A model generated the notes under the pieces. That model saw only the letters and a list, made by a program, of their open reading frames with translations. It searched no databases and was not told where the DNA came from. Position numbers and translations under genes: made by a program. From Campylobacter corcagiensis (GTDB lineage Bacteria > Campylobacterota > Campylobacteria > Campylobacterales > Campylobacteraceae): a stretch of DNA of 64,000 bases. This document shows, in pieces, positions 8,375 through 17,235 of this stretch; the stretch's first letter is position 1; each line of letters starts with the position of its first letter. The stretch is from positions 682,001-746,000 of the forward strand of contig NZ_CP053842.1 of NCBI RefSeq assembly GCF_013201645.1, read 5' to 3'.

Positions 8375-9838
8375 ATGAACTTGATACGAAAAATTCTCAT
8401 AGCAAATCGTGGCGAGATAGCTGTAAGAGTTGTAAGAGCATGTAGGGATTTGCATATTGAAAGTGTTGCAGTATATACAAAACCAGACAGAGAAAGCCTT
8501 CATGTAAGAATAGCAACTGAAGCTTATGAGATAGGTGAACACCCTATGAATGGCTATTTAGACGGTGCTAAAATAGTAGAAATAGCCAAACAATGCGGAG
8601 CAGATGCAATCCATCCTGGATATGGATTTTTAAGTGAAAACTACGAATTTGCTAAGCTTGTAGAAGATGCAGGGCTTATTTTTATCGGTCCAAAAGCCGA
8701 TGTCATACGAAAAATGGGCAACAAAAACATAGCTAGATATCTAATGCGTAAAAATGGAATTCCAGTTGTTCCAGGAACTGAAGCGATAAATCATGAAAAT
8801 ATTGATACTATCAAAAGATATGCTAAACAAATCGGCTATCCAGTTATCCTTAAAGCAAGTGGTGGCGGTGGCGGTCGTGGAATTCGTGAAGTTCATAAAG
8901 AAGAGGATTTAGAAAGGCTATTAGAAGATTGCAAAAGAGAAGCAAAGGCGTTTTTTAATAATGAAGAGGTATTTATGGAAAAACTTGTCATAAATCCTAG
9001 GCATATTGAGTTTCAAATTTTAGCTGATAATTACGGAAATGTTATACACTTAATGGAGCGTGATTGTTCTATTCAGCGTCGCCATCAAAAAATCATAGAA
9101 ATCGCACCAAGTCCAACAGTTAGTGAAAATTTGCGTAAAACTATGGGAGTTACAGCTGTAGCCGCTGCTAAAGCTGTTGGATATAGCAATGTTGGAACGG
9201 TTGAGTTTTTGCTAGATGATTATAATAATTTTTACTTTATGGAAATGAATACTCGTATCCAAGTTGAACACGGAGTAACAGAAGAGATTACAGGAGTTGA
9301 TCTGATAGTTCGTCAAATAAGGGCTGCTTCGGGTGAAATTTTAGATCTTGAACAAAGCGATATTAAAGCAAATGGATTTGCTATTGAAGCTCGTATTACA
9401 GCTGAAGATGCATCTAAGAATTTCTTGCCAGCTCTGGGCAAAGTTGTAGGATACTATCCAGCTCTTGGGCCATCAGTTAGAGTAGATAGTCACCTTTATA
9501 AAGACTACAATGTGCCGCCATTTTATGACTCACTTCTTGCAAAGTTAATAGTAACTGGAACTAGCTACGATTTAGCTGTAAATAAGCTAGAAAGAGCTTT
9601 AGAAGAGTTTAGCATTGAAGGAATCACCACAACTATACCGCTACTTTTGGCTGTTGTAAAAGGAAGAGAGTTTAGAAGAGGATTTTTTGATACATCTTAT
9701 ACTGATAAAAATATGGCTAGTCTTGTAAAAGAGATGGAAAAATACAAAAATAAAGCTAATAAATTTAAAAAAGAAGACGACCTTCATATAGTAATAGCTG
9801 AAGCGGTTAGGATGTTTGAAAGTGAGAACAAAAGATGA
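8375..9838 (+). CDS. pycA: Biotin carboxylase subunit, most like pyruvate carboxylase subunit A
   Basis: This is a 487-residue biotin carboxylase. The start (ILIANRGEIAVRVVRACRD) is followed by HPGYGFLSEN, the glycine-rich ATP-grasp loop SGGGGGRGIRE (about 162-172) and the active-site run EMNTRIQVEHGVTEE (about 289-303). It charges a biotin carrier with CO2. The length is nearer the two-subunit pyruvate carboxylase A chain of Campylobacter (about 480) than acetyl-CoA carboxylase AccC (about 445). There is no biotinyl or transcarboxylase domain here, so subunit B must be elsewhere. ATG 8375 has an AAAGGT site. VEHG replaces the usual VEHP. AccC remains the alternative. Confidence 0.85.
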   Translation: MNLIRKILIANRGEIAVRVVRACRDLHIESVAVYTKPDRESLHVRIATEAYEIGEHPMNGYLDGAKIVEIAKQCGADAIHPGYGFLSENYEFAKLVEDAGLIFIGPKADVIRKMGNKNIARYLMRKNGIPVVPGTEAINHENIDTIKRYAKQIGYPVILKASGGGGGRGIREVHKEEDLERLLEDCKREAKAFFNNEEVFMEKLVINPRHIEFQILADNYGNVIHLMERDCSIQRRHQKIIEIAPSPTVSENLRKTMGVTAVAAAKAVGYSNVGTVEFLLDDYNNFYFMEMNTRIQVEHGVTEEITGVDLIVRQIRAASGEILDLEQSDIKANGFAIEARITAEDASKNFLPALGKVVGYYPALGPSVRVDSHLYKDYNVPPFYDSLLAKLIVTGTSYDLAVNKLERALEEFSIEGITTTIPLLLAVVKGREFRRGFFDTSYTDKNMASLVKEMEKYKNKANKFKKEDDLHIVIAEAVRMFESENKR

Positions 9839-10005
9839 ATGACTTTTTTAACGACCTAAAAGCTATAAAAAAAGAGTTAACTAAAGAGCAAACTAAATTA
9901 GAACAAGAAAAGACTAAAATTGAAGAGAGTATAAAACAAAGAGAAAAACGGCTTCAAGATGAGTTTTTAAAGTACGCAAAAGATGCTTGTATAAAAAAGA
10001 TATGA
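9835..10005 (+). CDS. Small 56-residue coiled-coil protein between pycA and bpt
   Basis: A short ORF starts ATGA on the pycA stop (4-bp overlap) and ends where bpt starts (TATGA overlap). It encodes an almost continuous charged helix rich in Lys, Glu and Gln (KELTKEQTKLEQEK and on), ending in a lone Cys near the C-terminus (DACIKKI). Overlap at both ends is good evidence that it is translated. I do not recognise a family. A short coiled coil could be an adaptor, or simply a conserved small protein of the operon. Confidence 0.6.
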   Translation: MNDFFNDLKAIKKELTKEQTKLEQEKTKIEESIKQREKRLQDEFLKYAKDACIKKI

Positions 10006-10730
10006 ACAGCGTTATACCCTTTTGTACTCTTGATACAAAGTGTCCATATTTAGGAGATAGAAACAGTAGAACGGAGTATATTTATATAAAAGGGTGTTTG
10101 CCAGAGATTAATAATAGTCTTGTAAAGCGAGGATTTAGGCGATTTGGAAGGTATTTCCAAAAGCCTATTTGTGAAGGTTGTGGTGAGTGTATAAGTGTAA
10201 GGATTGATGCTTTTAATTTTAAGTTAAGTAAAAGCCAAAGAAGAGTAATTCGTAAAAATTCTAATACCAAAATTTATATCTCACGCCCTTTAGCAGATGA
10301 TAGTCATGTTGAGCTTTTTAGAAAATATCATAAATATATGAACATTAAAAGAGAGTGGAAATACTACGATATAGATCTTATAAAATACTATGATCTTTAC
10401 ATAGCAGGATATGAGAGTTTTGGCAAAGAAATTTCATACTATGTGGATGAAAAACTAGTTTGTGTTGATTTAGTAGATATTATTGATGATGGAATAAGCT
10501 CGATTTATTGCTACTATGACCCTGATTATTCGCACTTAAGTTTGGGTAAATTCTCACTTCTTAAAGAGATTGGTTTTGCAAAAGAAATGGGGCTTAGGTG
10601 GATATATTTAGGCTATTATGTTAAAGGTTGTCAAAGCTTAGAGTATAAAAAAGATTTTCTACCTCAAGAGAGTTTAGTTGAGTATGTGGACTTAGACAAA
10701 AGTCCTGTTTGGGTAAATTTTAAGGCATAA
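10002..10730 (+). CDS. bpt: Aspartate/glutamate leucyl-tRNA-protein transferase
   Basis: This is a 242-residue Bpt/ATE-family enzyme that adds leucine from Leu-tRNA to proteins with N-terminal Asp or Glu, marking them for ClpS-ClpAP. The family signatures are the early Cys-containing segment CTLDTKCPYLG, the CEGCGECISVRI cysteine cluster and the C-terminal GYYVKGCQSLEYKKDFLP. ATG 10002 overlaps the upstream stop (ATGA). A TTG start at 9987 is possible but would add residues not typical of the family. Confidence 0.88.
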   Translation: MNSVIPFCTLDTKCPYLGDRNSRTEYIYIKGCLPEINNSLVKRGFRRFGRYFQKPICEGCGECISVRIDAFNFKLSKSQRRVIRKNSNTKIYISRPLADDSHVELFRKYHKYMNIKREWKYYDIDLIKYYDLYIAGYESFGKEISYYVDEKLVCVDLVDIIDDGISSIYCYYDPDYSHLSLGKFSLLKEIGFAKEMGLRWIYLGYYVKGCQSLEYKKDFLPQESLVEYVDLDKSPVWVNFKA

Positions 10731-10732
10731 AT

Positions 10733-12001
10733 TTGAAAAGCATAAGTTTTTTACAAGCCATATCAATTAGTTTTGGTGCCATTATTGGCTGGGGTGCTTT
10801 TGTTATGCCAGGAGATCTGTTTTTAAAAAATGGCGGGCTTAGTAATAGCTCTTTTGCTATCATAGTTGGTTTTGTTATGATACTTTTTATATCATTTAGC
10901 TATATGTATATGATGAAGCGTGATGGTGGTGATGGTGTGACTTGGGTGCTAAGATATCTTGGCATTAATCACGCTAAATTTTACACTCTTTTTACAACTC
11001 TTGGATATATATCAATCATCGCTTTAAATTTAACTGCTATACCGCTTTTGATTAGATATACTTTGCCAGATTTTATCTCTTTTGGGAAGCTTTATACACT
11101 TGGTGGCTGGGATATAGTTTTTAGTGAGGTTTTAGTAGCACTTTTAACATTAGCTATATTTGCTTATGTAAATAAAAAAGAAATCAGTGCAAAAACTCAG
11201 CTTTTTATCGCTTTGGGTATGGTTATTTCTATTTTGGTGCTGTTTATTTGGTCGCTTGGTGGTGCTAAATTTAATGGCTTAGTAGAGCCTAGGATGATGG
11301 AATTTGAGCCTTTAAATTTTAGTTATCTTGCTATTATAGCTGTTATGCCATGGGCTTTTGTAGGGTTTGAAACAACTCCACAAATTTCTACATCTATTAA
11401 AAATCCTAGAAATATTATTATTTTTATATCTATAGTCTCAGGCGCATTTTTTTATATAGTTGTAAATTTTATTACGGCTATAAATTTTGACTTTAGTTTA
11501 GATAGAGTTTTATCAAGTAGTTGGGCGATGGGCGAAGGTATAAAGACAAAACTTGGCGAATTTGGGTTTTTGATCCTTGCTATTTCAATGCTATGTTCAA
11601 TAATTTCAGGCATAAATGGCTTTATGCTTACTACTGTAAAGGTACTAGAAAACTCAGGTAGAATCGGGATTATAAAGCACACAAGTCGAGCAAATTTGAT
11701 AGGATTTATTGTCTTACTTTGTGCTTTAGCTCCTTTTTTAGGTAGGGCTTATCTTGTTGATATCGTATCAACAGCAAGTGTTGGCATAACTATATGCTAT
11801 GCTTATATAACTTTTTTATCATTTAAAATTTGCTCAAATTTAGGTTTTAAGATTTTGTTTTTTATATCATTTTTGATAAGTTGTAGCTTTATATTGCTTC
11901 TTATTTTGCCATTTTCACCAGCATTTTTAAGTAAAGCTTCGTGGATGATACTTATTGTTTTTGTTATGTCTGTATCATTGTATAAATTTATAAAAGGTTA
12001 G
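10733..12001 (+). CDS. APC-superfamily amino acid permease
   Basis: This is a 422-residue membrane protein with about 12 hydrophobic segments. The first contains the APC signature SFGAIIGWGAFVMPG (residues about 10-24), which forms the unwound substrate site in helix 1. Central VMPWAFVGFETTPQ is also typical. The substrate cannot be told from sequence; amino acids or polyamines are likely. It starts with TTG two bases after the bpt stop, with AAGG as the ribosome binding site, and so belongs to the same transcript. Confidence 0.8.
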   Translation: MKSISFLQAISISFGAIIGWGAFVMPGDLFLKNGGLSNSSFAIIVGFVMILFISFSYMYMMKRDGGDGVTWVLRYLGINHAKFYTLFTTLGYISIIALNLTAIPLLIRYTLPDFISFGKLYTLGGWDIVFSEVLVALLTLAIFAYVNKKEISAKTQLFIALGMVISILVLFIWSLGGAKFNGLVEPRMMEFEPLNFSYLAIIAVMPWAFVGFETTPQISTSIKNPRNIIIFISIVSGAFFYIVVNFITAINFDFSLDRVLSSSWAMGEGIKTKLGEFGFLILAISMLCSIISGINGFMLTTVKVLENSGRIGIIKHTSRANLIGFIVLLCALAPFLGRAYLVDIVSTASVGITICYAYITFLSFKICSNLGFKILFFISFLISCSFILLLILPFSPAFLSKASWMILIVFVMSVSLYKFIKG

Positions 12002-12003
12002 AT

Positions 12004-12897
12004 ATGTTTGATAGGGTTAGCAAATTTAGCTACTTTTTTGCCACTGAGATTTTAAATTTAATCATAAAAGATGATAAAAAGTTATTTGAGATAATATATA
12101 AATTTATCCACCATGAAGAGATTAATTGGGATGATCCAAAATGTTTAAGCGAGAAGATAAACTACCGTAAAATTTATCAAAAAAATCCGCTTTTTTCACT
12201 ATGTGCTGATAAATATAGAGTTAGAGATTATGTTAAAAACCACACGCAAATTTGTAAACTCATACCACTACTTGGAGTTTATGATAGTTTTGATGAGATT
12301 GATTTTAGCAAATTTGATTGTGATGTTATTCTTAAAACAAATCACGCAAGCTCAGTTGTAGCTATCATTAAAAAGGGTGATGAAATTGATATGAAAGCTT
12401 TGAAAAAACAGATGGATTTTGCTATGAGTATGGATTTTGGTGAGTTTTCCAGGGAAAGTCACTACTCAAAAATTCCACCCAAAATAATAGCTGAAAAACT
12501 AATGACTGATGAGAGTGGAAATATTCCAAATGACATTAAAATTCACTGCTTTTATGGCGAGCCAAAATTTATCCAAATAGCAAATCCAGAGCATACAACA
12601 AATGATATATTTGATCTAGATTGGAATAGATTAGATGTGATTTATAGAAATGAACCTTCAAATAATCCTATGAAAAAACCTAAAAATTTAGAACAAATTT
12701 TAAAGGTCTCAAGTGAGCTTTCAAATGAGTTTGACTATGTAAGGGTTGATCTTTATAACTTAGGCGATGAAATTTACTTTGGTGAGCTTACATTTACGCC
12801 AAATGGTGGCTTTGCTAAAATTTTACCACGAGAATTTGACTATGAGTGGGGGAGTTATTGGGATGTCAAAAAAAGTGTCCAAAACCAACGCTGCTAG
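12004..12897 (+). CDS. TupA-like ATP-grasp domain protein
   Basis: This is a 297-residue soluble protein. It matches the TupA-like ATP-grasp family (teichuronopeptide/capsule-associated enzymes): SEKINYRKIYQKNPL, CADKYRVRDYV, DVILKTNHASS, IIAEKLM, DIKIHCFYGEPKFI, and YVRVDLYNLGDEIYFGELTFTP with the metal-binding acidic residues. Such proteins usually ligate amino acids in polysaccharide loci, yet here it sits between a permease and a tRNA-editing enzyme with no glycan genes nearby. It starts 2 bp after the permease stop. The acceptor is unknown. Confidence 0.75.
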   Translation: MFDRVSKFSYFFATEILNLIIKDDKKLFEIIYKFIHHEEINWDDPKCLSEKINYRKIYQKNPLFSLCADKYRVRDYVKNHTQICKLIPLLGVYDSFDEIDFSKFDCDVILKTNHASSVVAIIKKGDEIDMKALKKQMDFAMSMDFGEFSRESHYSKIPPKIIAEKLMTDESGNIPNDIKIHCFYGEPKFIQIANPEHTTNDIFDLDWNRLDVIYRNEPSNNPMKKPKNLEQILKVSSELSNEFDYVRVDLYNLGDEIYFGELTFTPNGGFAKILPREFDYEWGSYWDVKKSVQNQRC

Positions 12898-13342
12898 GAT
12901 TTTAGATACTCTAAAAATTAGCTATGAGCTAAAAGAGTATGAAGTAGACTTAGAAAATTTAGGAGCAGTTAGTGTGGCTAATAAAACAGGTCAAGATATC
13001 TCTAGCATTTATAAAACTATAGTTTGTCAAAGTGATGATTTTGAGTATCTTGTGGCTTTAGTTTCAGGAGATAAAACACTTAACTTAAAGCTTTTAGCAA
13101 AAGAAGCTGGTGTTAAAAGAGTTGAACTAATAAATCTTAAAAATTTAGAAAAAATCACAGGATATATACGAGGTGGCTGTTCGCCAATAGGAATGAAAAA
13201 AGCTTTTCCTACCTTTATAGACTCTGATATTTTAAATTTAAATAGCGTTTTAGTAAGTGCTGGGCTTAGAGGCAAGCAGCTTATGATCTGTGTAAAAGAT
13301 CTGATCTTAGCTACAAATGCTAAAGTTTGTAAAATTTCCTAG
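12863..13342 (+). CDS. ybaK: YbaK/EbsC-type aminoacyl-tRNA deacylase
   Basis: This is a 159-residue protein of the YbaK family, which hydrolyses mischarged Cys-tRNA-Pro. It has TNAARILD at the N-terminus, the catalytic lysine region IYKTIVC, VSGDKTLNLKLLAKEAG, and the glycine-rich GGCSPIGMKKAFPTFID loop. ATG 12863 gives the family's normal MSKKVSKTNAAR start and overlaps the ATP-grasp gene by 35 bp. A longer open frame upstream from 12767 has no family support. Confidence 0.88.
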   Translation: MSKKVSKTNAARILDTLKISYELKEYEVDLENLGAVSVANKTGQDISSIYKTIVCQSDDFEYLVALVSGDKTLNLKLLAKEAGVKRVELINLKNLEKITGYIRGGCSPIGMKKAFPTFIDSDILNLNSVLVSAGLRGKQLMICVKDLILATNAKVCKIS

Positions 13343-13354
13343 AAAGGATACGCT

Positions 13355-13960
13355 TTGGATCTATTTGCTTTAAGTGATCACTGGTTATATATAAATTTTG
13401 GTATACCACTACTTATATGTTTAGCTAGAGTTTGCGATGTTACTCTTAGTACAATAAGGATTATTTTTGTATCAAAAGGTGAGCGTTTTATAGCTCCTGT
13501 TTTGGGGTTTGTAGAAATTCTTATATGGCTAGTGGCTATCACGCAAGTCATGCAGCACTTAGATCATTGGCAAAACTACATAGCTTATGCGCTTGGTTTT
13601 GCTCTTGGAAATTTTTTTGGTATCGTTATAGAAAACCGCATCGCTTTAGGGCATGTAATGGTTACTATCATCACAAAAACTGATGCTAAAAAACTTATAA
13701 AAATCCTTAGAGATAGCGGATACTGGGTAACTGAAGCAGATGCTATAGGAAATGATGGTGCGGTAAGTTTAATGGTAACTATCATCAAACGAAAAGAGAT
13801 ATCAGCAATAATTCCTATCATTAAGGAAAACAATCCTTGGGCTGTTTATACATTTAGCGATATAAGATATGTAAATCAAAAGATGGCAAATGTACCTGTT
13901 GTTTATAATCTAGAAAGCAAAGATAGTATAAAAGATGAAAGAATTTTAGAAAAAATTTAA
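13355..13960 (+). CDS. UPF0316/DUF2179 membrane protein
   Basis: This is a 201-residue protein with three membrane segments in the first 90 residues (LICLARVCDVTLSTIRIIFVS is the family signature). A cytosolic DUF2179 domain follows, with the RDSGYWVTEADAIGNDG loop. Family members are proposed sensors or regulators, but their function is not established. The start is TTG with an AAAGGA site 6 nt upstream. It is the last gene of the pycA-led run. The 176 bp that follow are AT-rich, with no convincing gene or terminator. Confidence 0.8.
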   Translation: MDLFALSDHWLYINFGIPLLICLARVCDVTLSTIRIIFVSKGERFIAPVLGFVEILIWLVAITQVMQHLDHWQNYIAYALGFALGNFFGIVIENRIALGHVMVTIITKTDAKKLIKILRDSGYWVTEADAIGNDGAVSLMVTIIKRKEISAIIPIIKENNPWAVYTFSDIRYVNQKMANVPVVYNLESKDSIKDERILEKI

Positions 13961-14136
13961 ATTTAGTTTGTCTGTTTTTAAATTTAATCCAAAAAGTATA
14001 AAATTTAATAAGTCTAAATTTGTATAATTTTTAAATGCTAAGTTTAAAGATTTTATATGATAAATTTATTACAGATTTAAATTGTAATTTTTATACCTTA
14101 AATTTAAACTATAAATTTGTCCTTTACTAAATATTT

Positions 14137-14868
14137 TTAGAATTTAAAGTCCTCTCCAAGGTAGTGTTTTCTAACATTTTCATCATTTGCTACTTTGGCT
14201 GCAGTTCCACTTGTAAGGAGTTCTCCATCTTTTATAACATAAGCTCTATCGCAAATTGCTAAAGTTTCACGAACATTGTGATCAGTTATTAAAATGCCTA
14301 TATTTAGCTCTTTTAAGCTTTTAATTATACCTTGTATATCAGCTACAGCTATTGGATCAACTCCAGCAAATGGTTCATCAAGTAGCAAAAATTTAGGCGT
14401 TATAACAAGACTTCTTGCTATCTCACACCTTCTTCTTTCGCCCCCACTTAAACTTACTCCAAGACGGTTTTTAATCGGTTCTATATTTAAAAGCTCAAGC
14501 ATCTCTTCAACTTTAGCTCTTGCTTCTTTTTTGCTCTTGTGTGCTACCTCTGCGGCTAAAAGTAAATTTTCTTCGACTGTTAAATCCTTAAAAACGCTAC
14601 TTTCTTGAGGTAAATACCCAATGCCTTGTCTAGCTCTTTTATGAAGTGGAGTTTTAGTGATATCTTTTGAGTCAAGCACAACAGCACCACTGCTTGGAGG
14701 TATAAGACCACATATCATATAAAATGTAGTTGTTTTTCCAGCACCATTTGGACCAAGTAACCCAACTATCTCACCACTTTCTACTTTAAGCGAAAAACCT
14801 TTTATTATATTAGTTTTTTTAATTATTTTCTTTAGATCTATAGCTTCAAGTTTATGTTTTTCTGACAT
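14137..14868 (-). CDS. lptB: LPS export ABC transporter ATP-binding protein LptB
   Basis: This is a 243-residue ABC ATPase. It has Walker A GPNGAGKTTT, Q-loop YLPQESSVFKDLTVEEN, signature LSGGERRRCE, Walker B LLLDEPFAGVDP and the switch histidine ITDHNVRE, all with LptB wording. It powers lipopolysaccharide or lipooligosaccharide extraction from the inner membrane with LptFG. It is transcribed divergently from argG across about 110 bp. I see no rpoN directly downstream, the neighbour common in many proteobacteria. Confidence 0.92.
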   Translation of the reverse strand: MSEKHKLEAIDLKKIIKKTNIIKGFSLKVESGEIVGLLGPNGAGKTTTFYMICGLIPPSSGAVVLDSKDITKTPLHKRARQGIGYLPQESSVFKDLTVEENLLLAAEVAHKSKKEARAKVEEMLELLNIEPIKNRLGVSLSGGERRRCEIARSLVITPKFLLLDEPFAGVDPIAVADIQGIIKSLKELNIGILITDHNVRETLAICDRAYVIKDGELLTSGTAAKVANDENVRKHYLGEDFKF

Positions 14869-14938
14869 TTAACACCTTAAAATTCATATTAGAGCTACAT
14901 TTTACCTAAATTTTAATAACTTTTAACTATATTTTAGA

Positions 14939-14944
14939 TAAAAT
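14939..14944 (+). promoter_or_regulatory. Candidate -10 (TAAAAT) for argG
   Basis: GATAAAAT lies about 33 nt upstream of argG in the divergent lptB/argG spacer, following a T-rich stretch. Confidence 0.45.
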
Positions 14945-14977
14945 ACCAGGTTATTTCAGATTAAAAAGGTTAAAGAG

Positions 14978-16198
14978 ATGAAGAAAGATGTTAAAAAAGT
15001 AGTTTTAGCTTATTCGGGTGGATTAGATACAAGTATTATTCTTAAGTGGTTAGGCGATACTTATGGTTGTGAAGTTGTAACATTTACCGCTGATATCGGG
15101 CAAAATGAAGACTTAAAACCAGTAAAAGAAAAAGCCCTAAAATTAGGCATAAAAGAAGAAAATATCTTTACTCTTGACTTAAGAGAGGAATTTGTAAGAG
15201 ATTATGTTTTTCCTATGTTTAGAGCAAATACAGTATATGAAGGCGAGTACTTATTAGGAACTTCTATAGCTAGACCGCTAATTGCTAAGTATTTGGTTGA
15301 TATCGCTAAGAAAACTAAAGCTGATGCAATAAGTCATGGTGCAACTGGCAAAGGCAATGATCAAGTAAGATTTGAACTTGGTGCATACGCTTTAAATCCT
15401 GACATAAAAGTTATTGCTCCTTGGAGAGAGTGGGATTTAAATAGTCGTGAGAAGCTTTTAGCTTATGCTGGTAAACACAACATCGAAATTCAGCAAAAAA
15501 AGGGTAAATCTCCATACTCAATGGATGCAAATTTGCTTCATATCTCTTATGAAGGGCTTGTTTTAGAAGATCCAGCCGTTGCACCAGAAAGTGATATGTG
15601 GAGATGGACAACAGATCCAAAAGATGCACCTAATGAGAGTGAAATTATCGAGATTGAGTATAAAAATGGCGATCCAATTTCTCTAAATGGCAAAGCTTTA
15701 AAACCACATGAAATGCTTGATGCTCTAAACAATCTTGGTGCAAAGCACGGTATTGGAAGACTTGATTTGGTTGAAAATCGCTATGTTGGAATGAAAAGTA
15801 GAGGTTGCTATGAAACTCCAGGTGGAACTATAATGTTAAAAGCTCATAGGGCTATGGAAAGTCTTACTCTTGATAGAGAAGCAGCTCATCTTAAAGATGA
15901 GATAATGCCAAAATATGCTACCTTTATATATAATGGCTACTGGTTTAGCCCTGAAAGACTCATGCTTCAAGCACTAATTGATGAGAGTCAAAAGCATGTA
16001 AATGGTAAAGTTAGATTAGAACTTTACAAAGGAAATGTCATAGTTCTAGGTAGAAAAAGTGAGACTGATAGTTTATTTAATGCGGAATTTAGCACATTTG
16101 AAGAGGATTTGGTTTATGACCAAAAAGATGCGGCTGGATTTATCAAGTTAAATGCATTAAGATTTATAATAGCTGGTAAAAATGGTAGAAGTATGTAG
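14978..16198 (+). CDS. argG: Argininosuccinate synthase
   Basis: This is a 406-residue enzyme that joins citrulline and aspartate using ATP, the penultimate step of arginine synthesis. Evidence is the N-type PP-loop [17 protein letters not shown] at residues about 9-25, [13 protein letters not shown], and the WSPE-like end FSPERLMLQ. Length and wording match the short bacterial class. It heads a co-directional run with rplI, hslV, hslU and era. Confidence 0.96.
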   Translation: MKKDVKKVVLAYSGGLDTSIILKWLGDTYGCEVVTFTADIGQNEDLKPVKEKALKLGIKEENIFTLDLREEFVRDYVFPMFRANTVYEGEYLLGTSIARPLIAKYLVDIAKKTKADAISHGATGKGNDQVRFELGAYALNPDIKVIAPWREWDLNSREKLLAYAGKHNIEIQQKKGKSPYSMDANLLHISYEGLVLEDPAVAPESDMWRWTTDPKDAPNESEIIEIEYKNGDPISLNGKALKPHEMLDALNNLGAKHGIGRLDLVENRYVGMKSRGCYETPGGTIMLKAHRAMESLTLDREAAHLKDEIMPKYATFIYNGYWFSPERLMLQALIDESQKHVNGKVRLELYKGNVIVLGRKSETDSLFNAEFSTFEEDLVYDQKDAAGFIKLNALRFIIAGKNGRSM

Positions 16199-16245
16199 AA
16201 TAATATGTATTATTTTAAGTAAAATTTAGTATAAAAAGGAAAAAA

Positions 16246-16689
16246 ATGAGAGTTTTATTAATAAAAGATGTAAAAGGTTTAGGAAAAGCTGGAGAGATAA
16301 AAGATGTAAAAGATGGCTATGGGCATAACTTTTTAGTTGGTAAAGGTTTTGCGAAAGTAGCAACTGATGCGGTTATAAGACAGCACAATGCTCAGCTTAA
16401 AAAAGAAGCTGCTCAGCTTGAGGCCCAAAAGGAAGAATTTAGAGATTTAGCAAAAAAACTAGAAAAAATTCGCCCGGTTATTAAAAAGCCAGTAGGTGAA
16501 AATGGCACACTTTTTGGATCTGTAACAAAAGATGATGTAGCTAATGCTCTAAAAGAGCAAAATGGTATCGAACTTGATAAGAAAATTTTAGAACTAGATA
16601 GTATAAAAAATGTGGGAATTTTTGATGTAGAGGCTAAATTTAAACACCAAATTTCAGCTAAATTTGAGATAGAAGTGGTGGCTGAGTAA
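16246..16689 (+). CDS. rplI: 50S ribosomal protein L9
   Basis: This is a 147-residue L9. The N-terminal domain reads [19 protein letters not shown] with the GYGHNFL RNA-binding loop. A long connecting helix (residues about 42-75) and a C-terminal domain with [11 protein letters not shown] follow. An AAGGA site precedes the ATG. Its stop overlaps the hslV start (TAATG). Confidence 0.95.
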   Translation: MRVLLIKDVKGLGKAGEIKDVKDGYGHNFLVGKGFAKVATDAVIRQHNAQLKKEAAQLEAQKEEFRDLAKKLEKIRPVIKKPVGENGTLFGSVTKDDVANALKEQNGIELDKKILELDSIKNVGIFDVEAKFKHQISAKFEIEVVAE

Positions 16690-17234
16690 TGTTTCACGCA
16701 ACTACTATACTTGCATATAGGGGTAAAAATGGCTCGGTAATAGGTGGTGATGGGCAAGTAACTGCTGGAAACACTATCTTAAAAGGTACAGCTACTAAAA
16801 TTCGTAAAATTGGTAAAGATGGCAAAGTTTTAGCAGGATTTGCTGGAAGTACAGCAGATGCTTTTAATCTTTTTGATATGTTTGAAAACGCACTTGACGG
16901 CGCAAAAGGTGATCTTTTAAAAGCTATTATTGAGTTTAGTAAAGAGTGGAGAAAAGATAAATATTTAAGAAAACTTGAAGCTATGATGATAGTTTTAGAT
17001 AGAGATCACATCTTTTTGCTTAGTGGTTTAGGTGATGTGGTTGAGCCTGATGATGGTAAGATTGTAGCCATTGGAAGCGGTGGAAACTACGCTTTATCTG
17101 CTGCTAGAGCTTTAGAGAAATTTAGTGATTTAAATGAAGAGAATTTGGTTAAAGAAAGCCTTAAAATCGCAGGTGAAATTTGTATATATACAAATTTAAA
17201 CATTAAAACTTACGCTATTTGGGACAAGGAGTAA
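16689..17234 (+). CDS. hslV: HslV peptidase subunit of the HslUV protease
   Basis: This is a 181-residue threonine peptidase of the bacterial proteasome-like HslUV complex. The start [11 protein letters not shown] leaves TTI as the catalytic N-terminus after loss of four residues. [15 protein letters not shown] and the [14 protein letters not shown] helix match the family. It directly precedes hslU with a 1-bp gap. Confidence 0.95.
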   Translation: MFHATTILAYRGKNGSVIGGDGQVTAGNTILKGTATKIRKIGKDGKVLAGFAGSTADAFNLFDMFENALDGAKGDLLKAIIEFSKEWRKDKYLRKLEAMMIVLDRDHIFLLSGLGDVVEPDDGKIVAIGSGGNYALSAARALEKFSDLNEENLVKESLKIAGEICIYTNLNIKTYAIWDKE

Positions 17235-17235
17235 A

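Noticed and set aside
13961-14136. Possible small gene or RNA between the DUF2179 gene and lptB
   Set aside because: The stretch is AT-rich and repeats AAATTTA-type words, but has no convincing frame, hairpin with T-run or promoter pair.
16230-16235. TATAAA as an rplI promoter
   Set aside because: It abuts the ribosome binding site, so a transcript from it would lack that site; rplI is more likely read from argG.
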